From Haloprofundus halophilus (GTDB taxonomy: Archaea > Halobacteriota > Halobacteria > Halobacteriales > Haloferacaceae): DNA of 64,000 nucleotides. The translations under genes and the position numbers were made by a program. Shown in pieces: positions 51,516-59,592 of the stretch. The notes beneath the pieces were generated by a model. That model worked only from the letters and a program-made list of their open reading frames with translations. It was not told where the DNA came from and made no database searches. Each line of letters begins with the position of its first letter. The stretch's first letter is position 1. The DNA lies in assembly GCF_003439925.1 (NCBI RefSeq), contig NZ_QQRR01000001.1, positions 930,001 to 994,000 of the forward strand, written 5' to 3'.

Positions 51516-53288
51516 ATGACCGACCCCGCCGACCTCGAAGTGACGCTCGTCGACGGGTACGTCGACGAACCGGCGCACTTCGGCGTGCCGCCGTACATCT
51601 CGACGTACCCGCGCTTTACCGCCGGTGCGATGGTCGACGCCGGGGTGCCCGAGGAGCAGATAACGTACCACACCATCGACGAACTCCGCGAGGACAGACA
51701 GAAGTGGGCCGACGTCGCCGACGCGGACCTGTTCGTCTACATCGGGGGGATGACCGTCCCCGGCAGCTACGTCGGCGGGACGCCAGCCGAACCCGACGAG
51801 GTGAAGGAACTCGCGTGGACCGCCGACGGCACCACGCTGATGGGCGGCCCCATCCGCTTCGGCGTCGGCGAGGAGAACGCCGGCGGCCAGGAGATGGAGC
51901 GCAAGGACCTCGACTACGACTTCGTCGCCAAGGGCGACGTCGAGGCGGCCGCATACGACCTCGTCGACAGCGGATTGGAGGGGTTCGGCAACCGGATGCG
52001 CGACAACGAAGAGCTCGACCGCTGGGCCGCGAAAGGGGCGTTCGTCGTCGAACAGCACCCCAACCACCCCGACTATCTCATCTGCGAGATGGAGACGTCC
52101 CGGGGCTGTGCGTACCGCTGTTCGTTCTGCACCGAACCTCTGTACGGCAACCCGGCGTTCCGAACCGCCGACTCCGTCGTCAAAGAGGTCGGAAACCTCT
52201 ACGACCGCGGCGCCCGACACTTCCGACTCGGCCGGCAGGCCGACATTCTGGCGTTCGGCGGCGACGGCGAGGCGCCGAACCCTGACGCGCTCCGGCGACT
52301 GTACGGCGGCATCCGCGAGGTGGCCCCCGACTTGGGGACGCTCCACCTCGACAACATGAACCCCATCACCATCGCGCGGTGGCCCGAGGAGTCCAGAGAG
52401 TGCATCCGCATCATCGCCGAGCACAACACGCCCGGCGATACTGCGGCGTTCGGCCTCGAATCGGCCGACCCCGTGGTGCAGGAGGAGAACAACCTCAACG
52501 TCAGCGCCGACGAGTGTTTCGAGGCTATCAAAATCGTCAACGAGGAGGGCGGGTGGCGACCCGGGGAGCGCGAGACGTCGCGCGTCTCGAATGCGAGCGG
52601 TGGAACCGCGAGCGACCCCGCTGCCCCCACCTACGGCGACGACGCCGCGAGTCGCCTGCCGAAGCTCCTCCCCGGCATCAACCTCCTCCACGGGCTGATG
52701 GGCGAACGCGAGGAGACGTTCGCGCACAACAAGCGCTTCCTCCAGCGGGTGTACGACGAGGGGCTGATGGTCCGTCGCATCAACATCCGGCAGGTGATGG
52801 CGTTCGACGGCACCGAGATGTCGTCGACGGGGTCGCAGATCGCCAAGGACCACAAGAAACTGTTCAAGCAGTACAAGCAGGAGGTCAGAGAGGAGATAGA
52901 CCGGCCGATGCTCAAACGCGTCGCGCCGCCCGGGACGGTCCTCGAAAACGTCCACCTCGAATACCACCAGGACGGCACGACGTTCGGCCGCCAGCTCGGG
53001 ACGTATCCCCTCTTGGTCGGCATCCCCGGCGAACGTGAACTTGGACGAACCATCGACACCGCCGTCGTCGACTACGGCTACCGCTCGGTGACGGGCGTGC
53101 CGCACCCGCTCGACGTCAACGGCGCGTCGATGGACGAACTGACGGCGATTCCGGGTCTCGGCAAGTCGAAGGCGGGCGACATCATCGTCAACCGGCCGTA
53201 CGACTCCGCCGACGAGGTGGACGACGTCCTCGCGAAGTTCGTCAGCGTCGCCGGCGACGGCGGCGGGGACGCGAGCAGCGCCGACTGA
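51516..53288 (+). CDS. Radical SAM protein with B12-like N-domain and HhH C-terminus
   Basis: 590 residues. An N-terminal Rossmann-like domain (LEVTLVDGYVDEPAHFGVPPYISTYPR) precedes the radical SAM core with the [4Fe-4S] motif C198-x3-C202-x2-C205 (RGCAYRCSFC) and LHLDNMNP. A C-terminal helix-hairpin-helix ends it (MDELTAIPGLGKSKAGDIIVNRPY). Around residues 348-380 a polar Ser/Ala/Thr stretch interrupts conserved sequence and coincides with two palindromes in the DNA. Its last base overlaps the next ATG (TGATG). Substrate unknown; RNA or protein modification is possible. Confidence 0.92.
   Translation: MTDPADLEVTLVDGYVDEPAHFGVPPYISTYPRFTAGAMVDAGVPEEQITYHTIDELREDRQKWADVADADLFVYIGGMTVPGSYVGGTPAEPDEVKELAWTADGTTLMGGPIRFGVGEENAGGQEMERKDLDYDFVAKGDVEAAAYDLVDSGLEGFGNRMRDNEELDRWAAKGAFVVEQHPNHPDYLICEMETSRGCAYRCSFCTEPLYGNPAFRTADSVVKEVGNLYDRGARHFRLGRQADILAFGGDGEAPNPDALRRLYGGIREVAPDLGTLHLDNMNPITIARWPEESRECIRIIAEHNTPGDTAAFGLESADPVVQEENNLNVSADECFEAIKIVNEEGGWRPGERETSRVSNASGGTASDPAAPTYGDDAASRLPKLLPGINLLHGLMGEREETFAHNKRFLQRVYDEGLMVRRINIRQVMAFDGTEMSSTGSQIAKDHKKLFKQYKQEVREEIDRPMLKRVAPPGTVLENVHLEYHQDGTTFGRQLGTYPLLVGIPGERELGRTIDTAVVDYGYRSVTGVPHPLDVNGASMDELTAIPGLGKSKAGDIIVNRPYDSADEVDDVLAKFVSVAGDGGGDASSAD
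52571..52613. repeat. Two adjacent palindromes inside the radical SAM gene (element copy 2)
   Basis: CGAGACG-TCGCG-CGTCTCG (52571-52589) is directly followed by TGCGAGCGG-TGGAA-CCGCGAGC (52592-52613). The second matches the block after nusG (7744-7765) except for its 5-nt centre. The pair falls in a low-complexity part of the protein. Confidence 0.8.
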
Positions 53289-54070
53289 TGCGGGAGAGAG
53301 TTCGCCGACTCTCCGTCCCGGTCGCCACCCGCGCGCCGACGGGCGCGACGAACGCCTACCTCGTCGGCCGCGATTCGGCGCTCTTGGTCGACCCCGCCGC
53401 GCGGACCGACGAACTCGACGCGCTCGTCGCCGAGGCGACCGTCGAACACGTCGCCGTCACCCACACGCATCCGGACCACGTCGCCGCCGTCGCCGACTAC
53501 GCCGCCGAGACGGGCGCGACGGTGTGGGCGCGTCGCTGGCGCGAGAAGCGATTCGAGCGAGCGACCGGCGTCGAACCGGACCGGACGTTCGTCGAAGGGA
53601 CCGAAATCGACACCGATGCGGGGCCGGTCGGCGTGTTCGACACGCCCGGCCACGCCGTCGACCACGTCGCGTTCGGCGTCGGCGACAGAATTCTCTGCGG
53701 CGATTTGGCCGTCGAACCGGGAAGCGTCGTCGTCGGGGCACCCGAAGGCGACGTTCGCGCGTACCTGACCGCCCTCCGTCGGCTGCTCGCGAAGCGTCCG
53801 GCGCGACTGCTGCCGGGACACGGGCCGGTAATCCGAGAACCGAAAACGACGCTCGAACGACTGATTCGTCACCGACTCGACCGGGAGGCGAAGGTGCTCG
53901 AAGCGGTTCGTGAGGGGGCGACGAGCGTCGACGACGTGCTCGATGCCGCTTACGAGAAGGACCTGACGGGCGTTGAGGATTTGGCGCGGGCGACCGTCGT
54001 CGCGCACGTCGAGAAGTTGGCCCGCGAAGGGGACGTATCGCGGGACGGCGAGCGCGTCCGACCGCTGTAA
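53288..54070 (+). CDS. MBL-fold metallo-hydrolase
   Basis: 260 residues of the metallo-beta-lactamase fold: NAYLVGRDSALLVDPAA, the metal motif THTHPDHVAAV, FDTPGHAVDHVAF, ILCGDLAV and LLPGHGPVI. A C-terminal winged-helix-like extension follows (EGATSVDDVLDAAYEK). Resembles LACTB2-like hydrolases. It overlaps the radical SAM stop by one base, suggesting a functional pair. Confidence 0.93.
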   Translation: MRERVRRLSVPVATRAPTGATNAYLVGRDSALLVDPAARTDELDALVAEATVEHVAVTHTHPDHVAAVADYAAETGATVWARRWREKRFERATGVEPDRTFVEGTEIDTDAGPVGVFDTPGHAVDHVAFGVGDRILCGDLAVEPGSVVVGAPEGDVRAYLTALRRLLAKRPARLLPGHGPVIREPKTTLERLIRHRLDREAKVLEAVREGATSVDDVLDAAYEKDLTGVEDLARATVVAHVEKLAREGDVSRDGERVRPL

Positions 54071-54161
54071 ACTGCCGCCTCCGTACTCGGACATCTACCA
54101 TCGAGACGCCTCCCCCTCCCACCGATAGACATTCGTACCAGAACGTCATCGACCCGAACGA

Positions 54162-55043
54162 ATGCAGACGCCGCGAGTGCTTCTGACGAACGACGACGGA
54201 ATCGACGCCCCCGGCATCGAGGCGCTGTACCGCGAACTCGACGCCGTCGCCGACGTGACGGTCATCGCCCCCGACGAGAACCAGAGCGGGATGGGCCGCA
54301 CGCGAAACGGCGCGGTGACCCTCCGCGACCACGAGTGGGGCTACCGACTCGCGGGGACGCCGGCCGACTGCGTGGCGTTCGGCCTCGGCGGCGGTCTCGA
54401 CGCCGAGTTCGACCTGGTCGTCTCCGGAATCAACGACAGTCCGAACCTCGGCAACTACGTCGTCGGCCGCTCGGGAACCGTCGGCGCGGGCATCGAAGCC
54501 TCCTTCCTCGGCGTCCCGGCCATCGCCGTCTCGGCGTACCACTCCGAGGATTTCCACTGTCACCCCGGCGAGGCGTACGAGTTCACCCGCCCCGCCGTCG
54601 TCGCCCGAAACCTGCTCGAACGCGTCTGGGAGACCGAGGTGTTCGAGGACGCGGACCTGTTGAACGTCAACGCCCCCGTCGACGTCGATTCGCCGCCGCT
54701 TCGGCTCACACACGTGTTGGCCGACTACGCGCAGTCGGTGGAGGAGGCGGAACCGGCCGCCGCCGACGGCGGTGAACTGGGCGACGCGGTCGATGCGGCC
54801 GAGGGGGAGACGACAGACCGAGAGGTCCGACTGGTCGACCAGACGTGGCCGCACGTCGTCGGTTTCGGCAATCCGATGCCGGGCATCGACGGCCACCGCG
54901 AGCGCTACCCCGAGGGGAGCGACCGCCGAGCGGTCATTGACGAATCGGTGAGCGTCTCGCCGCTGTCGATGACCCACGAGTACGTCGAGACGCCAGAACT
55001 CGACGCGGTGGTCGACTCGGTCGAGTCGTCGCTCGCGGAGTGA
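54162..55043 (+). CDS. surE: 5'/3'-nucleotidase SurE
   Basis: Metal-dependent nucleoside monophosphatase. The 293-residue protein opens with VLLTNDDGIDAPGI (metal-binding Asp-Asp). It has APDENQSGMGR, TPADCVAFGL and the family core VVSGINDSPNLGNYVVGRSGTVGAGIEASFLGVPAIAVS. An acidic loop (EEAEPAAADGGELGDAVDAAEGE) is inserted late, a halophile feature. Complete and typical in length. Confidence 0.95.
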   Translation: MQTPRVLLTNDDGIDAPGIEALYRELDAVADVTVIAPDENQSGMGRTRNGAVTLRDHEWGYRLAGTPADCVAFGLGGGLDAEFDLVVSGINDSPNLGNYVVGRSGTVGAGIEASFLGVPAIAVSAYHSEDFHCHPGEAYEFTRPAVVARNLLERVWETEVFEDADLLNVNAPVDVDSPPLRLTHVLADYAQSVEEAEPAAADGGELGDAVDAAEGETTDREVRLVDQTWPHVVGFGNPMPGIDGHRERYPEGSDRRAVIDESVSVSPLSMTHEYVETPELDAVVDSVESSLAE

Positions 55044-55114
55044 GCGCGGACGAAGAGGTCCGGGCCGAGGACGACGGCGTTTTCACCGTCGGCCCCGGAG
55101 ACGGAACCGAGTAG

Positions 55115-55840
55115 ATGGAGTCGCTCGAAACCGAACTGGAGCGGGCGAAGGAGCTCGACACCGACGAGTTAGCCGACGCTATCGAGTCCATCGGCTTCGA
55201 GTGTACCCGCTGCGGGGCCTGCTGTAAGGGGTACACCGACGACGGCGACAAGGAACCGCACACGGCGACGGTGTTCCCCGACGAGGTTCGGCAACTGGAC
55301 GGGGAAACTCCGGCCGAGTACGAGCACCGAAGCGACGACGTCGCTTCGGGCTCCCGTTCGGACCCCCCGCGGGAGTGGCGCGACATCGCCCGGCCGATGC
55401 CGTACGGACTGACCGAGGCAGACGACGGAGAGGCGGAAGGCGAGACGTTCGAGTGGGCGCTGCAGACCGACGCCTGCGGCGACTGCACGTTCTACGAGGA
55501 GGACGAGAGCGGCACGGGCGCGTGTTCGGTCCACGAGAACCGGCCGCTCATCTGTCGGACCTACCCGTTCAGTGTCGCGCTCGGCGGAACCACCCAACCG
55601 ATGGGCGAGGCCGTCGACGGCGAGGGGATGGTCCGCGCCCACGAGTGCGAGGGACTGGGCCGCGACATCTCCCGAGAGCACGCCGAGGAGCTCGCGGCGG
55701 CGCTCAAAACTCGTGCCGTTCGGGAACTCGAAGAAGCGATAGGCGTCCGCGACAACTACGCGCCGGTGGAGCGAGCGCCGGGCGAAGTGGTCGTCTACGA
55801 CTCCGAAGGCGCGAAGCGACCGGACGGCACCCCGCGCTGA
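55115..55840 (+). CDS. YkgJ-family cysteine-cluster protein
   Basis: 241 residues with the putative Fe-S/zinc cysteine set: FECTRCGACCKGY at about residue 30, CGDCTFYEEDESGTGACSVHENRPLICRTYPFSVAL in the middle, and HECEGLGRD. Eight or more conserved cysteines match the YkgJ (CxxCxxCC) family whose members may bind a metal cluster. It lies 72 nt after surE; no clear partner. Confidence 0.92.
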   Translation: MESLETELERAKELDTDELADAIESIGFECTRCGACCKGYTDDGDKEPHTATVFPDEVRQLDGETPAEYEHRSDDVASGSRSDPPREWRDIARPMPYGLTEADDGEAEGETFEWALQTDACGDCTFYEEDESGTGACSVHENRPLICRTYPFSVALGGTTQPMGEAVDGEGMVRAHECEGLGRDISREHAEELAAALKTRAVRELEEAIGVRDNYAPVERAPGEVVVYDSEGAKRPDGTPR

Positions 55841-55971
55841 ACGGGACAGTGCGCGCGCCGCACGCTGGACGGTCCCCGCGCTGAACCGGCCGCACACGGC
55901 CCCTCGCGTGTCAACGGCCGAAACAGTGTTGGCGGCGGTACATCTTTAACGACGGCCGCCGACCCATCACA

Positions 55972-56406
55972 GTGGAGGTCTCTCCCTTGGAAATCTCAGA
56001 TAAACTCCTGTGTCTGTTCAGTGCGGAAGTCCGCAGCGACGGCGACTCCTACACCGTCGAAATCCCGCGTCGGGAGGTCGAAACCGGTTCTATCGAAGCG
56101 GGCGAGACGTACCGCGTCGCGCTCATCTCCCGCGAGACCAAACCCGACGCCGCGGCCGAGACGTCGACGGCCTCGACGACGTCGACGACGGCCGACGCCG
56201 ACGAGCCTCAACCGCCGGTCGAAGTCGGCGAACTGCGCTACGTCGAGATCGAGGACATCGGCAAACAGGGCGACGGCATCGCCCGCGTCGAGCGCGGCTA
56301 CGTCATCATCGTCCCCGACGCGGACGTCGGCGAGCGGGTGAAGATAGAGATCACCGAAGTGAAGTCGAACTTCGCCGTCGGCGAAGTCATCGAAGACGAG
56401 TTCTGA
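55972..56406 (+). CDS. TRAM-domain RNA-binding protein
   Basis: 144 residues. The C-terminal part is a TRAM domain (LRYVEIEDIGKQGDGIARVERGYVIIVPDADVGERVKIEITEVKSNFAVGEVIE), a beta-barrel that binds RNA in archaeal cold-shock-like proteins. The N-terminal part (ISDKLLCLFSAEV ... YTVEIPRREVE) is family-typical. Start uncertain: GTG 55972 lies about 25 nt after TTTAAC (leaderless), whereas TTG 55987 has GGAGGT seven nucleotides before it and gives MEISDKLLCLFSA. Confidence 0.88.
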   Translation: MEVSPLEISDKLLCLFSAEVRSDGDSYTVEIPRREVETGSIEAGETYRVALISRETKPDAAAETSTASTTSTTADADEPQPPVEVGELRYVEIEDIGKQGDGIARVERGYVIIVPDADVGERVKIEITEVKSNFAVGEVIEDEF

Positions 56407-56423
56407 CGTTCGAGGGCGGTTCT

Positions 56424-57131
56424 CTACACGACTTCCGCGTTCCAGTACGACACCGACGAGAGCTTCTCCCCGAACTCGTTGTCGCGTATCGTCTCGTCCA
56501 ACTCGCGGAGCTCTCCGGCGATTCCGTTGGGAATCTTCCGGTAGAGGCCGTACGGGAGGATGAAGTCGTGGGACTCGTCGGCCAGGCGGAGACCCGCACC
56601 CGAGAGCAGTTGTTCGACGTCCTCGCGCGAGTAGAGGTGCGACCCCATCGGTAAGAGCCAGTTGTAGACGACCCGACTGCTGAAACTGTTGAACGTGTCG
56701 AAGAACACCTGCTCCTTCGAGACCCGACGCATCTCCGCGAGGAACTTCGCGGGCGTGTCCGCGAGGTGGAAAAACCGCATCGCCATCACGGCGTCGAAGT
56801 GGTCGTCCGGAAACGGCAGTCGCGCGGCGTCGCCGCGGATGAACTCGATACGGTCTCCGACGCCGGCGCTGCGCGCTTTCTGTCGACCCTGCGCCATCAT
56901 CGCCGCCGAGATGTCGAGTCCGACGACGTTCGCGCCGCGTTCGGCGAGCATCACCGTGAACCGGCCGGTCCCGCACGCGATTTCGAGCACGTTCTTCCCT
57001 TCGACCGGTCCGAGTGCCGAGAGCACTGCCTGCTTCTCGCGGCGGTCGATGAGTCTCCCGCCCTTCGAGAATCGCTTCGAGTCGTACTCGCGGGCTACGT
57101 CGTCGGCCTGGTACCACTCCTGTCCTTTCAC
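56424..57131 (-). CDS. SAM-dependent class I methyltransferase
   Basis: 235 residues. Motif I VLEIACGTGRFTVML and VVGLDISAAMM (SAM-binding), then FIRGDAARLPFPDDHFDAVMAMRFFHLADTPAKFLAEMRRV, the standard UbiE/COQ5-like core. The C-terminus is variable (SHDFILPYGLYRKIPNG). GTG 57131 with GGAGGT just upstream is chosen over the longer ATG 57212. Methyl acceptor unknown. Confidence 0.9.
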   Translation of the reverse strand: MKGQEWYQADDVAREYDSKRFSKGGRLIDRREKQAVLSALGPVEGKNVLEIACGTGRFTVMLAERGANVVGLDISAAMMAQGRQKARSAGVGDRIEFIRGDAARLPFPDDHFDAVMAMRFFHLADTPAKFLAEMRRVSKEQVFFDTFNSFSSRVVYNWLLPMGSHLYSREDVEQLLSGAGLRLADESHDFILPYGLYRKIPNGIAGELRELDETIRDNEFGEKLSSVSYWNAEVV

Positions 57132-57226
57132 ACTACCTCCGACTGTACGCCGAAACACCAAAACCGTACTGGATACCCGGTGACACTCGACCGGTGGCTT
57201 ATGGTAACACACGTCATAATAGTGGT

Positions 57227-57376
57227 ATGGCCACCTGTCGACACTGTAACGCCGAACACCCGCCGGAGGAGTTGGTTCGCCACGAACTACCGGGACTGAC
57301 GATGGTCCACTGCCCGGACTGTCAGTGCTTCATGGGTCGCTACCGGCGACACGGCGACGACCCGGACCGCCGGTAG
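57227..57376 (+). CDS. Zinc-finger microprotein
   Basis: 49 residues MATCRHCNAEHPPEELVRHE ... TMVHCPDCQCFMGRYRRHG. Two C-x2-C pairs (CRHC, CPDC) form a zinc ribbon. A TTATGG TATA-like element about 26 nt upstream of ATG 57227 suggests a leaderless message. No known family recalled with certainty. Confidence 0.75.
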   Translation: MATCRHCNAEHPPEELVRHELPGLTMVHCPDCQCFMGRYRRHGDDPDRR

Positions 57377-57389
57377 GTCGACCGAGCCC

Positions 57390-57782
57390 TCACCCGCTGG
57401 TGACGACGTGGTCGGCCGGAATGCGGACGATGACGCGCGGTCCGGACTCGTCGCCGTGGTGGGGGTACTCGTCGACGCCCATGTACTTCTCGGCGAGTTC
57501 GTCGATGTGGTCGACGGCCCCTTCCTCGGTCAGCGTCGCCCTTCCGCGAACCGAGACGTAACGGTAGGGGTCGTCGGGGTCGAGTATCGAGACGCCGACG
57601 TCCGGATTCTTCCTGATGTTCTTCTCCTTGCGCCGTCCTCGGGCGGTGTTTATCAGGACGGCCTCCCGGTCGTCGTGGTCGACCCAGACCGGGGTCACCT
57701 GCGGGGTACCGTCCGGGAGGGTAGTGGCGATGTGAGCGAACGACTTCTTCTCCAGAATGTCGACGTGCGACGTTGGAATCAC
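57390..57782 (-). CDS. PPOX-class / F420-dependent flavin-type protein
   Basis: 130 residues of the pyridoxamine-5'-phosphate-oxidase-like split barrel: IPTSHVDILEKKSFAHIATTLPDGTPQVTPVWVDHDD, then RRKEKNIRKNPDVGVSILDPDDPYRYVSVRGRATL. This matches the F420-binding TIGR03618 group, which reduces substrates with F420H2. GTG 57782 gives the family start; upstream is an A+T-rich non-coding stretch. Convergent with the microprotein gene. Confidence 0.88.
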   Translation of the reverse strand: MIPTSHVDILEKKSFAHIATTLPDGTPQVTPVWVDHDDREAVLINTARGRRKEKNIRKNPDVGVSILDPDDPYRYVSVRGRATLTEEGAVDHIDELAEKYMGVDEYPHHGDESGPRVIVRIPADHVVTSG

Positions 57783-57920
57783 AGTGGAGTCATCGGTGTG
57801 TGCCGTCAAAACGCTTCTCAATGGGGTGTCATTGATATTGATATTAGGAAATAATACTATCTGGATTCGTATGCCGCATATGTAGCCAAACTTTACCACC
57901 GACCGGGAGCACGAGTGGGT

Positions 57921-58193
57921 ATGAGCACCACTACCGCGGAGACCAACCAGCACGACCGTCTCTCGGAGTCCGAGTTCCGCAACCGCCTCCGCGAACTCCC
58001 CCCGAGCGCGAAACTCGTCGCGAAAGTTCTCGAGGGCGACGCGCCGCTCTCGCAGGGCCAACTCGCCGAGGAGTCGCTGCTTCCGGACCGGACCGTCCGC
58101 TACGCGCTGAACCGTCTCGAAGAGTCGGACCTCGTCGGTTCGCGGTACAGTTTCAAGGACGCCCGCAAGCAGGTGTACTTCCTCAACACGTAA
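57921..58193 (+). CDS. MarR-like winged-helix DNA-binding protein
   Basis: 90 residues. LRELPPSAKLVAKVLEGDAPLSQGQLAEESLLPDRTVRYALNRLEESDLVGSRYSFKDARKQVYFLN is a compact helix-turn-helix with wing. It is of the small haloarchaeal type associated with MarR/HxlR-like regulators. ATG 57921 follows a candidate TTTACC-type element. The target is unknown; it is divergent from the flavin-type gene. Confidence 0.87.
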   Translation: MSTTTAETNQHDRLSESEFRNRLRELPPSAKLVAKVLEGDAPLSQGQLAEESLLPDRTVRYALNRLEESDLVGSRYSFKDARKQVYFLNT

Positions 58194-58299
58194 GCGACCC
58201 GAAGCGCACCGGAGACAGTTTTCGACCGATGCGATACCGGAGAGCGACGCCCAGAGACGGCCTCGACTTCCGAGCGGCCCGCTCGCGTCGGCGTCTCTC

Positions 58300-58335
58300 G
58301 CACTTTCTTCCGTACTTTCTTCCGCACTTTCATCT
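58300..58335. repeat. Three 12-bp pyrimidine-rich tandem repeats
   Basis: GCACTTTCTTCC, GTACTTTCTTCC and GCACTTTCATCT in tandem, 107 nt after the winged-helix gene. The T/C-rich plus strand could act in transcription termination in this otherwise GC-rich gap (58194-58429). Confidence 0.6.
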
Positions 58336-58429
58336 GTGCCTTCCTCCGACGCCCGGCGTGGCAGTGACTGACATATGTCGCAACCGGACGGTGGCGAAAT
58401 TTAAGTAGTTCGTCGCACACTGGGGGGAT

Positions 58430-59338
58430 ATGGAGCTCTCGGTCGTCGTCCCGACGCTCAACAATCGGGACCTGCTCGCCGCCAGCCTCGACTCGTTGGC
58501 AGCGGCCGCACCCGACGCGGAGGTCATCGTCGTCAACGGCCCCTCCGCCGACGGGACGACCGGAATGGTCCGCGACCGCGACGACGTGGACGTCCTCGTC
58601 GAGGTGTCGGCGCGGACGCTGAACGTCGCCCGCAACGCGGGCATCGAAGTCGCCTCCGGCGACGCCGTCGCGTTCGTCGGTCACGACCTGCTCGTCGAAG
58701 AGACGTGGTGCGACGCCGTTCTCGATGGGCTGGCCGAGGCGGAGGCGGTCACCGGCCCCACCCATCGAACGGTCCGCGCCGGAGTGACGACCGAGACGCC
58801 GGAACACCGCCGAATCAACGACCGCGAGGTGACCTACTTCAACGGCGGTAACGTCGCCTTCCGTACCGAGACGCTGTCGAAACTGGACGGTTTCGACGAG
58901 TACCTCGAGACCGGGGGAGCGAGAGACGCCGCCCACCGCTTGGCCGGGTTCGACGGCACCGTCTCCTGGCAACCGGAAGCGTGCGTCCGCCGCGAGCACG
59001 AAGCCGAGGCCGACGGCGGCACCGACCGCCGGGATTACCACTGGAAGTACCGCGCGCTGGCGTACCGACTGGTGAAGAACTACGGTCTCCGCCCGACCAC
59101 CGTTCGACGGACCCTCTCGCACGCGGGCGGCGACGCGTACGCCGCCGCCCGCGACGTGGGAAGCGGCGAGGCGACCCCGACAAGGTGGGTCGGCAACGGT
59201 CGAGACGTCGTCGTCGGTATCTCGATGGGTACCTCCGACGGACTCGTCGCCCGCGCCCGCGACCGGTCGGCCACCCGCAATCCTCACGGCGTCTCGAAGC
59301 GCGCCGACCGGGCTGTCGCCCGGTACGATTGGCGATGA
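58430..59338 (+). CDS. Family 2 glycosyltransferase
   Basis: 302 residues with GT-A fold features: LSVVVPTLNNRDLLAASLDSL, VIVVNGPSADGTTGM, GDAVAFVGHDLLVEETW, and FNGGNVAFRTETLSKLDGFDEYLETGG followed by a DAAHRL region. No TM segment is evident, so it is probably a cytosolic glycosyltransferase for surface glycans or lipids. A TATA element TTTAAGTA lies about 28 nt before ATG 58430. Confidence 0.87.
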   Translation: MELSVVVPTLNNRDLLAASLDSLAAAAPDAEVIVVNGPSADGTTGMVRDRDDVDVLVEVSARTLNVARNAGIEVASGDAVAFVGHDLLVEETWCDAVLDGLAEAEAVTGPTHRTVRAGVTTETPEHRRINDREVTYFNGGNVAFRTETLSKLDGFDEYLETGGARDAAHRLAGFDGTVSWQPEACVRREHEAEADGGTDRRDYHWKYRALAYRLVKNYGLRPTTVRRTLSHAGGDAYAAARDVGSGEATPTRWVGNGRDVVVGISMGTSDGLVARARDRSATRNPHGVSKRADRAVARYDWR

Positions 59339-59498
59339 GGCGAACGGAGTGAGCCGAATCTCGTCGTGAGCGCAGCGTACGAGCGGTACCGTCTCGCCCG
59401 CAGTTCCGTGAGCCCGTCGCTGTCGACTGGCCTCGTACCGACCCGTACTTCTCGATTTTCCGCACTCAACGAAGTGAATATTTCAACGCATAATAATT

Positions 59499-59573
59499 CA
59501 CGTTTGTACACCATATATTCATTATTTTCACAAAAGAACGAGCCAACACGTTTGTAATGCTGTGTTTGTAATG
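59499..59573 (+). promoter_or_regulatory. Repeated GTTTGTA motifs upstream of the sugar porter
   Basis: CACGTTTGTA occurs at 59499-59508 and again, identically, at 59547-59556 (48 bp apart). GTTTGTAATG occurs at 59550-59559 and 59564-59573 (14 bp apart). They lie in a roughly 140-nt A+T-rich stretch ending at the transporter start. Possible regulator-binding sites or alternative promoter elements. Confidence 0.55.
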
Positions 59574-59592
59574 AGGAACACTGACAGATAGT

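Noticed and set aside
59332-59380. GGCGAACGGAGTGAGCCG-type sequence after the glycosyltransferase
   Set aside because: Only loosely palindromic and not matching the TGCGAGCGG-N5-CCGCGAGC element.
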